A stretch of DNA of 64,000 bases from Streptomyces chartreusis NRRL 3882 (GCF_900236475.1 NZ_LT963352.1:4944001-5008000), one strand, 5' to 3'. Positions 1 through 7,748 are shown, numbered from the stretch's first letter. Numbers and translations: made by a program. The notes: generated from the letters alone by a model not told the origin.

Positions 1-523
1 CCTGGCCGACCGCGCGGAACTTCCACTCCGCGCCGTTGCGGTACAGCTCGCCGAAGACCATGGCCGTCTCCGTGGCGGCGTCCTCCGACAGGTCGTAGCG
101 GGCGATCTCGGCGCCGCCGGCCTGGTTGACGATGCGGATGTAGGCGTTGCGCACCTGGCCGAAGTTCTGCGAGCGGTTCTCGGCGTCGTAGATGGACACC
201 GGGAAGACGATCTTGTCGATGTCGGCCGGGAGGGCGGCGAGGTTGACGTTGATCGCCTCGTCGTCGCCGGCGCCCTCACCCGTGCGGTTGTCACCGGTGT
301 GGACGATGGAGTTGTCCGGCGTCTGCTTGTTGTTGAAGAAGACGAAGTGGGCGTCCGAGTAGACCTTGCCCTGCGTGTTGACCGCGATCGCGGACGCGTC
401 GAGGTCGAAGTCCGTGCCGGTGGTGGTGCGGACGTCCCAGCCGAGGCCCACGGTGACGGCGGTCAGGCCCGGAGCCTCCTTGGTGAGCGAGACGTTGCCA
501 CCCTTGGACAGGCTTACAGCCAT
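1..523 (-). CDS. terD: TerD family stress protein (C-terminus cut by window edge)
   Basis: Tellurite-resistance/stress protein of the TerD family, small cytoplasmic calcium-binding beta-sandwich proteins; Streptomyces has many paralogues linked to stress and development. The 174 visible residues begin with MAVSLSKGGNVSLTKEAPGL and contain the family signatures GWDVR, DFDLDAS, FFNN and an acidic GDNRTGEGAGDDE stretch that holds Ca2+ ligands. The start is ATG at 521-523, preceded by a purine-rich GGGAAGGGAC site. Family members are about 190 residues, so only the last 15-20 are lost at the window edge. Which of the Streptomyces paralogues this is cannot be told from sequence alone. Confidence 0.93.
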   Translation of the reverse strand, partial: MAVSLSKGGNVSLTKEAPGLTAVTVGLGWDVRTTTGTDFDLDASAIAVNTQGKVYSDAHFVFFNNKQTPDNSIVHTGDNRTGEGAGDDEAINVNLAALPADIDKIVFPVSIYDAENRSQNFGQVRNAYIRIVNQAGGAEIARYDLSEDAATETAMVFGELYRNGAEWKFRAVGQ

Positions 524-669
524 TGTTGGGAGTCCCTTCCCTCGTTTACGTACGGCAAAGAAGCTACAGCTACCCCCATGAACGTGGAGAGGGGTCCGCG
601 AGGTTCCAGGTCCTTTACTTTCTTTACCCGCGATTATTCGGGTGACGTGGACCGGACAGGAGCGGGAAC

Positions 670-1107
670 ATGGACGGCATGTCTGGTCCCCACGTCATCC
701 GCGGCTCCGTCTCCCTGCCCGAGGCCGAGCTCATGTGGCGTTTCTCGCGGTCGTCGGGGCCGGGCGGGCAGCACGTCAACACCAGTGACTCGAAGGTCGA
801 GCTCAGCTTCGACCTGGCGAGGACCGAGGCGCTGCCCGAGGTGTGGAAGAAGCGGGCGCTGGAACGGCTGGCCGGGCGCCTGGTCGACGGGGTCGTCACC
901 GTACGTTCCTCCGAGCACCGCTCCCAGTGGCGCAACCGCGAGGCCGCCGCCGTACGCCTCGCCGCGCTCCTGGCCGAGGCCACCGCGCCGCCGCCCAAGC
1001 CCCGCAAGCCGACCCGGATCCCCCGGGGCATCAACGAGCGGCGCCTGCGCGAGAAGAAGCAGCGCTCGGAGACCAAGCGGGGCCGCTCGGCGCAGGGCTG
1101 GAGCTAG
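670..1107 (+). CDS. arfB: Alternative ribosome-rescue factor ArfB (peptidyl-tRNA hydrolase)
   Basis: Release-factor-like peptidyl-tRNA hydrolase that frees ribosomes stalled on mRNAs lacking a stop codon. The 145-residue protein carries the catalytic GGQ motif at about residues 32-34 (SSGPGGQHVN) and a short basic C-terminal tail (residues about 120-141, rich in Arg/Lys), the two hallmarks of ArfB/YaeJ; that tail enters the empty mRNA channel in the family. ATG 670 is chosen because AGGAG lies 7 bases upstream; ATG 679 is an alternative. Its stop overlaps the stop of the convergent acetyltransferase in the tetranucleotide CTAG at 1104-1107. Confidence 0.93.
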   Translation: MDGMSGPHVIRGSVSLPEAELMWRFSRSSGPGGQHVNTSDSKVELSFDLARTEALPEVWKKRALERLAGRLVDGVVTVRSSEHRSQWRNREAAAVRLAALLAEATAPPPKPRKPTRIPRGINERRLREKKQRSETKRGRSAQGWS

Positions 1108-1598
1108 GACCTGTCTGACGATTCCCGTCTGCCTTTCAGCTCCAGCACTCCGACCGTCTGGCCGCCGCTGGTCTCCCCGTTCCGGCGGAAACCGAGCCCC
1201 AGGTAGAAGTCCTCCGGGCCCTCGGGGCCGGGGTGCCAGGTGACGTAGAGCTGCTCGGTGCCGCGCCGGCGCAGCTCGGCGGCGACGGAGTCCACGGCGA
1301 AACGGCCGTATCCCCGGCCCTGCTCCCCGGCCGCGATGTTCAGCCGCCACAGGCCCGAGCGGCGGACGCTGCCGTCCTCGTACCAGTCGATGTCGAGGAA
1401 GGCCATGAGGAAGCCGACCGGGCGGTCGCCGTCGACGATCAGGCGGGGCCAGGCGACGCCCGGATGGACGTAGGCCTCGGCGAGTGACTTCACGACCGGG
1501 GAGACCGCGTGCTCCTGGTCGGGACGGACGGCGATGCCGAGGGCGGCGTCGAGGTTCGCGGGGGTGATCTCTTCGAGACGCGGGCCTGTCGTGGTCAT
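1104..1598 (-). CDS. GNAT family N-acetyltransferase
   Basis: A 164-residue single-domain GNAT acetyltransferase using acetyl-CoA; substrate unknown. The acetyl-CoA pyrophosphate-binding loop is visible as EQGRGYGRFAVDSV near residue 93, after the strand GLWRLNIAAG, and a C-terminal FYLGLGFRRNGE segment is typical of the GNAT fold. The gene ends tail to tail with arfB, sharing overlapping stop codons, and the flavin reductase gene begins a few dozen bases away on the same strand upstream. No promoter is evident to me. Function beyond acetyl transfer cannot be inferred from context. Confidence 0.85.
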   Translation of the reverse strand: MTTTGPRLEEITPANLDAALGIAVRPDQEHAVSPVVKSLAEAYVHPGVAWPRLIVDGDRPVGFLMAFLDIDWYEDGSVRRSGLWRLNIAAGEQGRGYGRFAVDSVAAELRRRGTEQLYVTWHPGPEGPEDFYLGLGFRRNGETSGGQTVGVLELKGRRESSDRS

Positions 1599-1643
1599 GC
1601 GCGCACCCTAGGAGGGCCGATCACCGCCGGGCCACCGGTTTCC

Positions 1644-2246
1644 TCAGCCCAACTGCCGGTAGCGGCCCCGGAAATACGTCAGCGGGCCCCCCTCCGCGCT
1701 CGGGACGCGGGCCGTCAGGACGCGGCCGATGACGAGGGTGTGGTCGCCGGCCCGGACCCGCTGCTCCGTGCGGCACTCCAGGACGGCCAGGGCGCCGCCG
1801 ACCAGGGGCGCCCCGGTGTACTCGCCGCGCGTGTACGGGATGTCCGCGAAGAGCAGGCGGTCGCTGACGCGGCCCTTCATGGCGAAGCGGCCCGCGATGT
1901 GGCGCTGGCTCTCGGAGAGGACCGAGACCGCCCACAGGGGCTGCTCGTCGAGCAGCTCGTCCATGCGGGAGCCCTCGCGCAGGCTCACCAGCACCAGGGG
2001 CGGGTCCAGGGACACCGACATGAAGGCCGTGGCCGTCATGCCCACGTCCTCGCTGCCCGGCGCCGAGGGGTCGTCCGGGTCGAGCGGCGGCTCCTGCGCG
2101 GTCACCAGGACCACGCCCGAGGCCAGCCGGGACATGGCGGCGCGGAACTCGTCGTTGCTCACCCCCTCAGCATGCCCGGAGGCGGGCGACGGAATGATCG
2201 GGGACGTGGCAGCGGGAGTGTTCGGCACGCCCGAAACGCTAGTCAC
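1644..2246 (-). CDS. Flavin reductase-like FMN-binding domain protein
   Basis: Member of the flavin reductase / FMN-binding split-barrel family, which supplies reduced flavin to monooxygenases or acts as a small oxidoreductase. The core runs from FRAAMSRLASGVVLVTA (about residue 34) through GMTATAFMSVSLDPPLVLVS, RFAMKG and GDHTLVIGRVL to the C-terminus, all recognisable family blocks. The N-terminal 30 residues are low-complexity and Pro/Ser-rich, so translation could begin internally at the GTG of VSNDEF. The gene diverges from the diguanylate cyclase gene across a roughly 350-base intergenic region. No partner monooxygenase is adjacent. Confidence 0.85.
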   Translation of the reverse strand: MTSVSGVPNTPAATSPIIPSPASGHAEGVSNDEFRAAMSRLASGVVLVTAQEPPLDPDDPSAPGSEDVGMTATAFMSVSLDPPLVLVSLREGSRMDELLDEQPLWAVSVLSESQRHIAGRFAMKGRVSDRLLFADIPYTRGEYTGAPLVGGALAVLECRTEQRVRAGDHTLVIGRVLTARVPSAEGGPLTYFRGRYRQLG

Positions 2247-2310
2247 CGCCCCGGACGCCCCGCATCGGGCTCCCGCCCGATCACGGTCCTAGGACTCCCG
2301 ACGGGCTCCC

Positions 2311-2355
2311 GACGGGCCACTGACAGGGCCCCTGACGGGCCACTGCCGGGCCCCT
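2311..2355. repeat. Two tandem 22-23 bp GC-rich repeats
   Basis: Two adjacent copies of a unit beginning GACGGGCCACTG and ending GGGCCCCT (2311-2333 and 2334-2355), preceded by a partial unit (GACGGGCTCCC). Each unit is partly self-complementary (GGGCC/GGCCC), so the transcript could form stacked hairpins. They lie between the divergent flavin reductase and diguanylate cyclase genes, upstream of the latter's operator region. Confidence 0.7.
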
Positions 2356-2456
2356 GACGAACGCTGGGGGATATTTGTGCGCAACCTGGCAAAGTTTGCG
2401 TTCGGTAGCCGCACGTGAAGAACGCAGAAACTCCACTCAATTGTTCAGGTTTGCCT

Positions 2457-2470
2457 GTGACTTGAGTCAC
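2457..2470. promoter_or_regulatory. Perfect 6-bp-arm dyad upstream of cdgB
   Basis: GTGACT TG AGTCAC is a perfect inverted repeat with two spacer bases, 131 bases upstream of the chosen cdgB start. GTnAC half-sites recall BldD sites, but the spacing is one base shorter than the BldD consensus I remember. It sits 17 bp upstream of the better BldD-like match, so the two may form a composite operator. Confidence 0.45.
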
Positions 2471-2486
2471 AAGGGGCGGGAATTGT

Positions 2487-2500
2487 TGACCCTGTGTACC
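2487..2500 (+). promoter_or_regulatory. BldD-like box upstream of cdgB
   Basis: TGACCCTGTGTACC fits the BldD consensus I recall (TNACNC(A/T)GNGTNAN) at all but one constrained position. In S. coelicolor the diguanylate cyclase gene cdgB is a known target of the c-di-GMP-responsive repressor BldD, so a site here would put this cyclase under feedback from its own product. It overlaps a TTGACC hexamer that could be a -35 element, although I cannot place a convincing -10. Confidence 0.55.
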
Positions 2501-2600
2501 GAGTGGGCAGCGCGCTGTGATTCAGTGGCTGGGAAGCTGCCAGGACGATACGCCGATGAGAACCCTTGATTCGCTGCGAGGTCTCGGGGGGAGGGCGAGC

Positions 2601-4262
2601 ATGGAGACCGAGTCGGAACCCTACGTCCGCCTTGCGTCCCTGCGGCAACTGCACCAGGTCATGGCCGACATGAACACGGCCCGCAGCCTGGCGGACACAC
2701 TGCAGACCGTCGCGGAGGGCGTGGTCGCCGCCCTCGGGTACGAGCTGGCGTGCGTGAACCTCGTACGGCCCGACGGCGACCTCGTCGTCGCCGCGTTCGC
2801 CGGGAACCCGGCCGCCGAGGCCCTCATCACCGGCCGCGTCGGCTCGCGCGAGTCCTGGGAACGCCGCCTCGGCATGGGCGAGCACTGGGGCGACCTCGTG
2901 TTCATACCGCACACCGAAGGCTGGGTCCTCGACGACGACGACGTCCCGCAGTGGTACACCGACGGCCCCGCCCCCCGCTTCGAGGACGAGTGGCACCCGG
3001 CCGACCGGCTCTTCGCGCCGATGTACGCACCCGGCCCGCAGGGCAGCGCGGCCTGCGGCGAGCTGATCGGCGTGCTGTCCGTGGACCGGCCGCGCAACGG
3101 CCGCCGCCCCGGTGCCTGGGGCCGCGAGGCGCTCCAGATGTACGCCTTCCAGGCCGCCATCGCGATCAGCAACGCCCGGCTGCGCGCCAACATGCAGCGG
3201 GCGCTCGTCCGGCTGGAGCGCGAGCAGCAGGCGCTGCGGGCGAGCGAGGAAAGCTTCAGGCAGGCCTTCGAGTACGCCCCGTCCGGGATGGCCATCGCCG
3301 AGATGGGCGGCGACCAGCACGGCCGGATCCTGCGCACGAACGACGCCCTGTGCCGGCTGCTCGGCCGCCCCGCGTCCGCGATGCGCCGCTACTCGTTCTC
3401 CGACCTGGTCCACCCCGAGGACATAGGCACGCTCCTGCGCACCTCCGCCGAGGGCGGCCGGGCCGAGCTCCGCCTCGGGCGCCGGGACGGCACCTACGTC
3501 TGGGTCAGCCTGCGCAACAGCGTCGTCGCGGACGCCGCCGACGGCCCGCGCTTCCTGCTCACCCACGTCGAGGACATCGAGGAGCGCAAGCGCCGCGAGC
3601 TCCAGCTCGCCCATCGCGCCTCCCACGACTCGCTCACGGGCCTGCCGAACTCCGCCGAGCTGCGCTCCCGCCTGTCCGCCCGGCTGTGCCAGCGCGCGGC
3701 GCCCGCGCACCCCGGCATCGTGGAGTCGCACGACGCGGCCTACGGCCACCCCGCCTTCGACGCGATCGGTCACGCCTTCGACTTCGGAGCGGGCACCGAG
3801 CCGTTCGACGCCTACGACCACCATGTGCACACCGTCGCCCCGGACGGCGACCACGACGACGGCACCAAGGGCCTCGCCGTCCTCTTCTGCGACCTCGACG
3901 GCTTCAAGTCGATCAACGACCGGTTCGGGCACAACGCGGGTGACGCGGTCCTCATCGAGGTCGCCCGTCGGCTGAGCAACGGCGTCCGCGACGGCGACAC
4001 CGTCGCCCGGCTCGGTGGTGACGAATTCGTCATCCTCGCCGACGGGCTGGGCCGCGCCGACGCACAGGACCTCGCCGTACGGCTGCGCAACGAGATCATC
4101 CAGCCGATCCGGGCCGAGGGGCGGGCCGTCCGGGTCGGCGCCAGCTTCGGCATCGGATGGGCACATTGTGGAATGACGGCGGACGAAGTGTTGAAATCCG
4201 CTGACGAGCGGATGTACGTCGAGAAACGATCTCGTCCCAAACAACACAGACGCGCCGGGTGA
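2601..4262 (+). CDS. cdgB: Diguanylate cyclase with GAF, PAS and GGDEF domains (CdgB-like)
   Basis: Makes c-di-GMP from two GTP; in Streptomyces this second messenger holds BldD on DNA and delays development. Using ATG 2601, which follows GGGGGGAGGG by about 7 bases, the protein is 553 residues. It has an N-terminal GAF domain (about 10-190), a PAS domain beginning SEESFRQAFEYAPSG (about 213-330) and a GGDEF domain with an intact GGDEF active site at about 472-476. The product-inhibition I-site RDGD lies exactly five residues before it, so feedback-inhibited activity is expected. Earlier in-frame starts (GTG 2517, ATG 2556) exist but have poorer ribosome sites. No EAL domain is present. The name rests on domain order and local gene order. 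Confidence 0.9.
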   Translation: METESEPYVRLASLRQLHQVMADMNTARSLADTLQTVAEGVVAALGYELACVNLVRPDGDLVVAAFAGNPAAEALITGRVGSRESWERRLGMGEHWGDLVFIPHTEGWVLDDDDVPQWYTDGPAPRFEDEWHPADRLFAPMYAPGPQGSAACGELIGVLSVDRPRNGRRPGAWGREALQMYAFQAAIAISNARLRANMQRALVRLEREQQALRASEESFRQAFEYAPSGMAIAEMGGDQHGRILRTNDALCRLLGRPASAMRRYSFSDLVHPEDIGTLLRTSAEGGRAELRLGRRDGTYVWVSLRNSVVADAADGPRFLLTHVEDIEERKRRELQLAHRASHDSLTGLPNSAELRSRLSARLCQRAAPAHPGIVESHDAAYGHPAFDAIGHAFDFGAGTEPFDAYDHHVHTVAPDGDHDDGTKGLAVLFCDLDGFKSINDRFGHNAGDAVLIEVARRLSNGVRDGDTVARLGGDEFVILADGLGRADAQDLAVRLRNEIIQPIRAEGRAVRVGASFGIGWAHCGMTADEVLKSADERMYVEKRSRPKQHRRAG

Positions 4263-4291
4263 GCCCGAGGTCAGCGAGTTGATGCGGTCTG

Positions 4292-4311
4292 AGTCACCCG
4301 TTTGGGTCACT
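4292..4311. promoter_or_regulatory. Imperfect 20-bp palindrome upstream of the sugar-binding membrane protein gene
   Basis: AGTCACCC GTTT GGGTCACT pairs 7 of 8 positions across a GTTT centre. It lies 70-90 bases ahead of the ATG at 4382 and just before a TAGGCT that could serve as a -10 hexamer. It looks like a dimeric repressor or activator site; the protein is unknown. Confidence 0.45.
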
Positions 4312-4381
4312 GGGAGCGGGTAGGCTCGCTCTCTCACGACCCGTACCGCATTGCACTGCACCTGACTGAGGAGACCAAGGG

Positions 4382-5332
4382 ATGACGCCCGGCAACAACG
4401 GCGCGAGCACGCCCGAGGACGACGACCCGTTCGGCTATCTCTACGCCGACGGGCAGGCCAACGGGGCCCAGCCGCCGTCCGGGGGTTACGGCTACCCGAA
4501 CTCGGTCAACCGGGTGCGGGCGGTCGGCACACGCCAGTACGGCCAGCAGCCGCAGAACACGCAGACGGCGCCCTATGGGCAGGTCCCCCAGCAGCAGGGC
4601 GGCTACAACCAGCCGAACGCGCACTACGCGGCACCGGAGACGCTGCCCGGCGGTGCGCCCACCGCGCAGCAGCAGGTGCCGGGCGGCGGTGGTGGCCGGG
4701 GTGGCCGCGGGCCGAACACCAAGGGCCTGCTGATCGGCGCGATCGCGGTGGTCGCCGCGGTCGTTATAGGCATCGGCGTGGCCATGCTGGGCGGCGACAA
4801 GGACCAGAACGACTCCGGCGACCAGGCGGGCACGACCCCGACGCAGTCCCAGGAGCCGAAGCCGAGCCCTTCGAGCAGCAAGAGCGGGGCGGCCCAGGAG
4901 GAACTCCCGAAGATCGACGCCAAGGCGCTTCGTCTCGGCGGTGGCGCGGCCCTCGCCCAGGACGTCAAGGGCGCCCAGTCCGACGGCGGCATCTACGTCG
5001 GGAACCTCAACCAGGTCGGCTCCTCGGTCACCTGGACCGTCAACGGTGTCCCCAAGGACGGCGCCTACACCGTCTTCGCCCGCTACAGCACGGTGGACGA
5101 GGATCAGGAGATGACCCTCACCGTCAACGGCAAGCCGTTCGGCAACAAGCTCAACCTGGGCAACTTCACCCACACCTCGGACGGCGACTTCACCAAGGGC
5201 TGGACGAAGACCTACGCCTGGCCGACCCTCAACAAGGGCACCAACACCATCACGCTGTCCTGCGAGGAAGGCGACAAGTGCAACGTCCTCCTGGACCAGC
5301 TGTGGCTGAAGGCGGGCCAGGTCAAGGACTAG
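4382..5332 (+). CDS. Membrane-anchored protein with extracellular carbohydrate-binding (CBM35-like) domain
   Basis: A 316-residue protein with a cytoplasmic Gln/Gly/Pro-rich, disordered N-terminus (1-112), one transmembrane helix at about 114-138 (KGLLIGAIAVVAAVVIGIGV), a Ser/Thr/Pro-rich extracellular linker, and a C-terminal jelly-roll domain from about 180. That domain reads as a CBM35/CBM6-type carbohydrate-binding module: GGIYVGNLNQVGSSVTW, YTVFARYST, LTVNGKPF and NTITLSCEEGDKCNVLLDQL are typical strands. No catalytic domain is seen. It probably binds a cell-wall or environmental polysaccharide at the surface. It follows cdgB on the same strand with its own upstream palindrome; the hexamine kinase block begins just downstream in the opposite direction. 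Confidence 0.8.
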   Translation: MTPGNNGASTPEDDDPFGYLYADGQANGAQPPSGGYGYPNSVNRVRAVGTRQYGQQPQNTQTAPYGQVPQQQGGYNQPNAHYAAPETLPGGAPTAQQQVPGGGGGRGGRGPNTKGLLIGAIAVVAAVVIGIGVAMLGGDKDQNDSGDQAGTTPTQSQEPKPSPSSSKSGAAQEELPKIDAKALRLGGGAALAQDVKGAQSDGGIYVGNLNQVGSSVTWTVNGVPKDGAYTVFARYSTVDEDQEMTLTVNGKPFGNKLNLGNFTHTSDGDFTKGWTKTYAWPTLNKGTNTITLSCEEGDKCNVLLDQLWLKAGQVKD

Positions 5333-5354
5333 TCCAGGAGCATCTGCGTCATCT

Positions 5355-5483
5355 TCAGCGCTGTCGGATTCGTCCGGCTTCGACACACATGGCAGCGACC
5401 CAGCCGGTCTTGCCGGCCCACTTGACCTTGAGCCAGTCGTTGTCTGAAGGGTCACCGCACAGGTGAGTTTCGGCGTACCCGAC
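5355..5483 (-). pseudogene. C-terminal remnant of a bacterial SH3-domain protein
   Basis: In the frame immediately following the stop of the adjacent sugar kinase, the minus strand encodes LCGDPSDNDWLKVKWAGKTG then WVAAMC and a stop at 5355-5357. DNDWLKVKWAGKTGWVA matches the last strands of a bacterial SH3 (SH3b) domain, which in Streptomyces occurs in secreted wall proteins and ends in a WVAAxC-like motif. There is no start codon, signal peptide or first half of the domain, so I read it as the stub of a gene lost by deletion at the kinase boundary. The match is from pattern recognition only. Confidence 0.5.
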
Positions 5484-6413
5484 TCAGGCCGCGCTGACCT
5501 CCCCCGAAACCGTCACCCTCCCCAGCAGGTCCTCGTACACCCCCCGGTCGAACTCCCCGGCCACCGGCGCCTGCACCGTCGCCGCCGACAAGGCCGTCGC
5601 CCGGGCCAGGCGGTCCGGCCAGGGGAGGTGGTCCAGCAGGCCCGACAGCAGGCCCGCGACCACCGAGTCGCCCGCGCCCGTCGGGTTGCCCGGTACGGAG
5701 GTCGGTGGGGTGGCTCGCCAGCGGCCCTCTCGGGTGGCGGCGAGGAGGCCCTCGGGGCCGAGGGATGCCACGACCGCGGCCGCGCCCCGGCGGCGGGCGT
5801 CCTGGGTGGCGCGCAGGGGCTCGTGGGAGCCGGTCAGTTCCGCCAGTTCGTCGGCGTTCGGCTTGATGATGTCCGGGCGGGCCGCGACGCCCCGGCGCAG
5901 GGGTTCGCCGCTGGTGTCGAGGAGGACCGGGACCCCGAAGGACCGGGCCGTCCGGACCAGGCCCGCGTAAGCCCCCACCGGCACGCCCGGCGGCAGGCTG
6001 CCGCACAGGGCCACCGCTGAGGCGGACGGGAGCAGGTCCTCGTAGGCCTCCTGGAAGGCCGACCACTCGGCGGGCGTGATCGTGGGGCCCGGTTCGTTGA
6101 GCTGAGTCGTGTCGCCGGTCTGGGAGTCGGCCACGGCTATCGTGCGGCGGGTCGCGCCCCTGACCGGCACCAGGGCGTCCGCCACCCCCGGGACCGCCGC
6201 GAGCTTCTCCTGCACGACCCGCCCCGTCGCCCCGCCCGTGAAACCGGTCACCGTCACCTCGTGCCCGAGCGCCGCGAGCACCCGGGCCACGTTGACGCCC
6301 TTGCCGCCGGGGCGTTCCGTCACCTCGGAGACGCGGTGGGAGGCGTGCGGCCGGAGAGACGGTACGCGGTACGTGATGTCGAGAGCGGTGTTCAGCGTGA
6401 CCGTGAGGATCAC
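5484..6413 (-). CDS. PfkB-family sugar kinase (1-phosphofructokinase / tagatose-6-P kinase type)
   Basis: ATP-dependent kinase of the ribokinase/PfkB superfamily, of the 1-phosphofructokinase subfamily that phosphorylates hexose phosphates. Start GTG 6413 is chosen because GGGAGGT lies 8 bases upstream, giving 309 residues that begin with the conserved ILTVTLNTALDITY. Signature 1 is RPGGKGVNVARVL (about 37-50); signature 2 with the catalytic base is NPTGAGDSVVAG (about 240-251). It lies downstream of nagA on the same strand but behind a terminator-like hairpin, so it may have its own promoter. Its position next to nagA suggests an aminosugar or ketose phosphate substrate, but this is inference. 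Confidence 0.85.
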   Translation of the reverse strand: MILTVTLNTALDITYRVPSLRPHASHRVSEVTERPGGKGVNVARVLAALGHEVTVTGFTGGATGRVVQEKLAAVPGVADALVPVRGATRRTIAVADSQTGDTTQLNEPGPTITPAEWSAFQEAYEDLLPSASAVALCGSLPPGVPVGAYAGLVRTARSFGVPVLLDTSGEPLRRGVAARPDIIKPNADELAELTGSHEPLRATQDARRRGAAAVVASLGPEGLLAATREGRWRATPPTSVPGNPTGAGDSVVAGLLSGLLDHLPWPDRLARATALSAATVQAPVAGEFDRGVYEDLLGRVTVSGEVSAA

Positions 6414-6478
6414 CTGGGCCGACCTCCCTCGAGAATGCGCTTGCTGCCATGGACGTTCCGGAAGCTCGATCATGCCAA

Positions 6479-6521
6479 AGAGACGGCGGTCGGCCCAGTC
6501 CTGGAGTCGGCCACCGTCTCT
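6479..6521 (-). terminator. Terminator downstream of nagA
   Basis: AGAGACGGCGG (6479-6489) pairs with CCACCGTCTCT (6511-6521) with one mismatch, forming an 11-bp stem 15 bases after the nagA stop. Read on the minus strand it ends in CTCTTTGG, a short U-containing tail typical of Streptomyces terminators. It separates nagKA from the PfkB kinase gene. Confidence 0.6.
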
Positions 6522-6536
6522 CGACTGCGGGACGGA

Positions 6537-7748
6537 TCAGCGCAGTTGGGGACCGACCACCCATTCGCCCCGGCGCATCACGCCCGTCAGCTCGAAATCG
6601 GCGTCCAGCAGGACCAGGTCCGCGTCCTTGCCGGGCTCCAGGGAGCCGATCCGGTCGTCCATGCCGAGGAGGCGGGCCGGGGTGGCCGAGAGGGCCGTCA
6701 CCGCGTCCTCGACGGACAGGCCGTCGACCGTGACCGCCCGCTTGAACGCGCGGTCCAGCGTGAGGGTCGAGCCGGCGATCGTGCCGTCCGCCAGCAGGCG
6801 GGCCACGCCGTCCGCGACCTCCACCTCCAGCGGGCCCAGCCAGTAGCGTCCGTCACCGAAACCGGCCGCGTCCATCGCGTCCGTGATGAACGCCACCCGG
6901 TCCGCGCCCGCGCGGTGGAACGCCAGCTGGAGCGCGGCGGGGTGCAGATGCGTGCCGTCGTTGATCAGCTCGACCGTGATCCGGTCGTCCTCCAGGAGCG
7001 CGGCGATCGGGCCGGGGGAGCGGTGGCCGAGCGGCGGCATGGCGTTGAAGAGGTGGGTGGCGACCGTCGCGCCCGCGTCGATGGCCTCGACCGTCTGCTC
7101 GTACGTCGCGTCGGTGTGGCCGATCGCCGCGATCACGCCGTGTTCGGCCAGGAGGCGTACCGAGTCGGTGCCGCCGGGCAGTTCCGTGGCCAGCGTGACC
7201 ATCCTCGCCCTGCCCCGGGCCGCGTCGATCAGCTTGCGGACCTCCGCCGGGTGGGGGTCGCGCAGCAGGTCCTCGGAGTGCGCGCCCTTGCGGCAGGGGG
7301 AGATGAACGGTCCCTCGAAGTGGATGCCGGCGATCTCGCCCTGCTCGGCCAGCTCGCTCAGCAGGCCCGCGCGCTGGGTGAGGAAGTCCATGTCGCCGGT
7401 GACGGTCGAGGCGACCAGGGTGGTCGTGCCGTGCAGGCGGTGGGTGTGGATGCCCTTGAGGATGTCCTCGACCGAGCCGGAGGTGAAGGAGGCTCCGCCG
7501 CCGCCGTGGTTGTGGATGTCCACGAAGCCGGGGATCACGTAGTGGTCTGTTACGTCGATGACCTGGGCGTGTTCGGGGGCTGTGGGGGCGATCCGGGTGC
7601 CGTCGACGGTCACCTGGCCGTGTTCGACGGTTCCTGTGGGGAGGACGACGGTTGCGCCGGTGAGGACCGTGGGGTGTTCGGCCGTTGCGGGGTGCGGGTG
7701 GTTTGTGGCTGGTCGCGCAGTTCCCCGCGCCCCTGGGGGCGTTGCCAT
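6537..7748 (-). CDS. nagA: N-acetylglucosamine-6-phosphate deacetylase
   Basis: Hydrolyses GlcNAc-6-phosphate to glucosamine-6-phosphate and acetate, the key step of GlcNAc use in Streptomyces, whose intermediates control DasR. The amidohydrolase barrel is complete: metal motif FVDIHNHGGGG, IHFEGPFISP with the metal-ligand Glu, AIGHTDATYEQ, THLFNAMPP and the catalytic Asp in AFITDAMDAAG; the C-terminal GSLEPGKDADLVLLD strand is typical. The ATG overlaps the nagK stop as TGATG, so the genes are translationally coupled. Residues 3-19 are encoded by a GC-rich interspersed repeat (7690-7741), making the N-terminus unusual. A DasR site upstream of nagK should control both genes. Confidence 0.95.
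   Translation of the reverse strand: MATPPGARGTARPATNHPHPATAEHPTVLTGATVVLPTGTVEHGQVTVDGTRIAPTAPEHAQVIDVTDHYVIPGFVDIHNHGGGGASFTSGSVEDILKGIHTHRLHGTTTLVASTVTGDMDFLTQRAGLLSELAEQGEIAGIHFEGPFISPCRKGAHSEDLLRDPHPAEVRKLIDAARGRARMVTLATELPGGTDSVRLLAEHGVIAAIGHTDATYEQTVEAIDAGATVATHLFNAMPPLGHRSPGPIAALLEDDRITVELINDGTHLHPAALQLAFHRAGADRVAFITDAMDAAGFGDGRYWLGPLEVEVADGVARLLADGTIAGSTLTLDRAFKRAVTVDGLSVEDAVTALSATPARLLGMDDRIGSLEPGKDADLVLLDADFELTGVMRRGEWVVGPQLR
7690..7741. repeat. Interspersed GC-rich repeat at the nagK-nagA junction
   Basis: Plus-strand sequence GGCTGGTCGCGCAGTTCCCC followed by GCGCCCCTGGGGGCG is a motif I know as a frequent intergenic repeat in Streptomyces genomes. A second, diverged copy lies at 15278-15350 in this window. 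Here it falls inside the first codons of nagA, where it supplies residues 3-19 (TPPGARGTARPATNHPH). Confidence 0.65.

Noticed and set aside
1104..1107. Overlapping convergent stop codons CTAG as a special signal
   Set aside because: CTAG is rare in Streptomyces but tail-to-tail stop sharing happens by chance and nothing else suggests function.
2375..2569. A 64-codon frame between the flavin reductase and cdgB genes
   Set aside because: It covers the operator region, lacks a ribosome site and has codon use unlike genes here.
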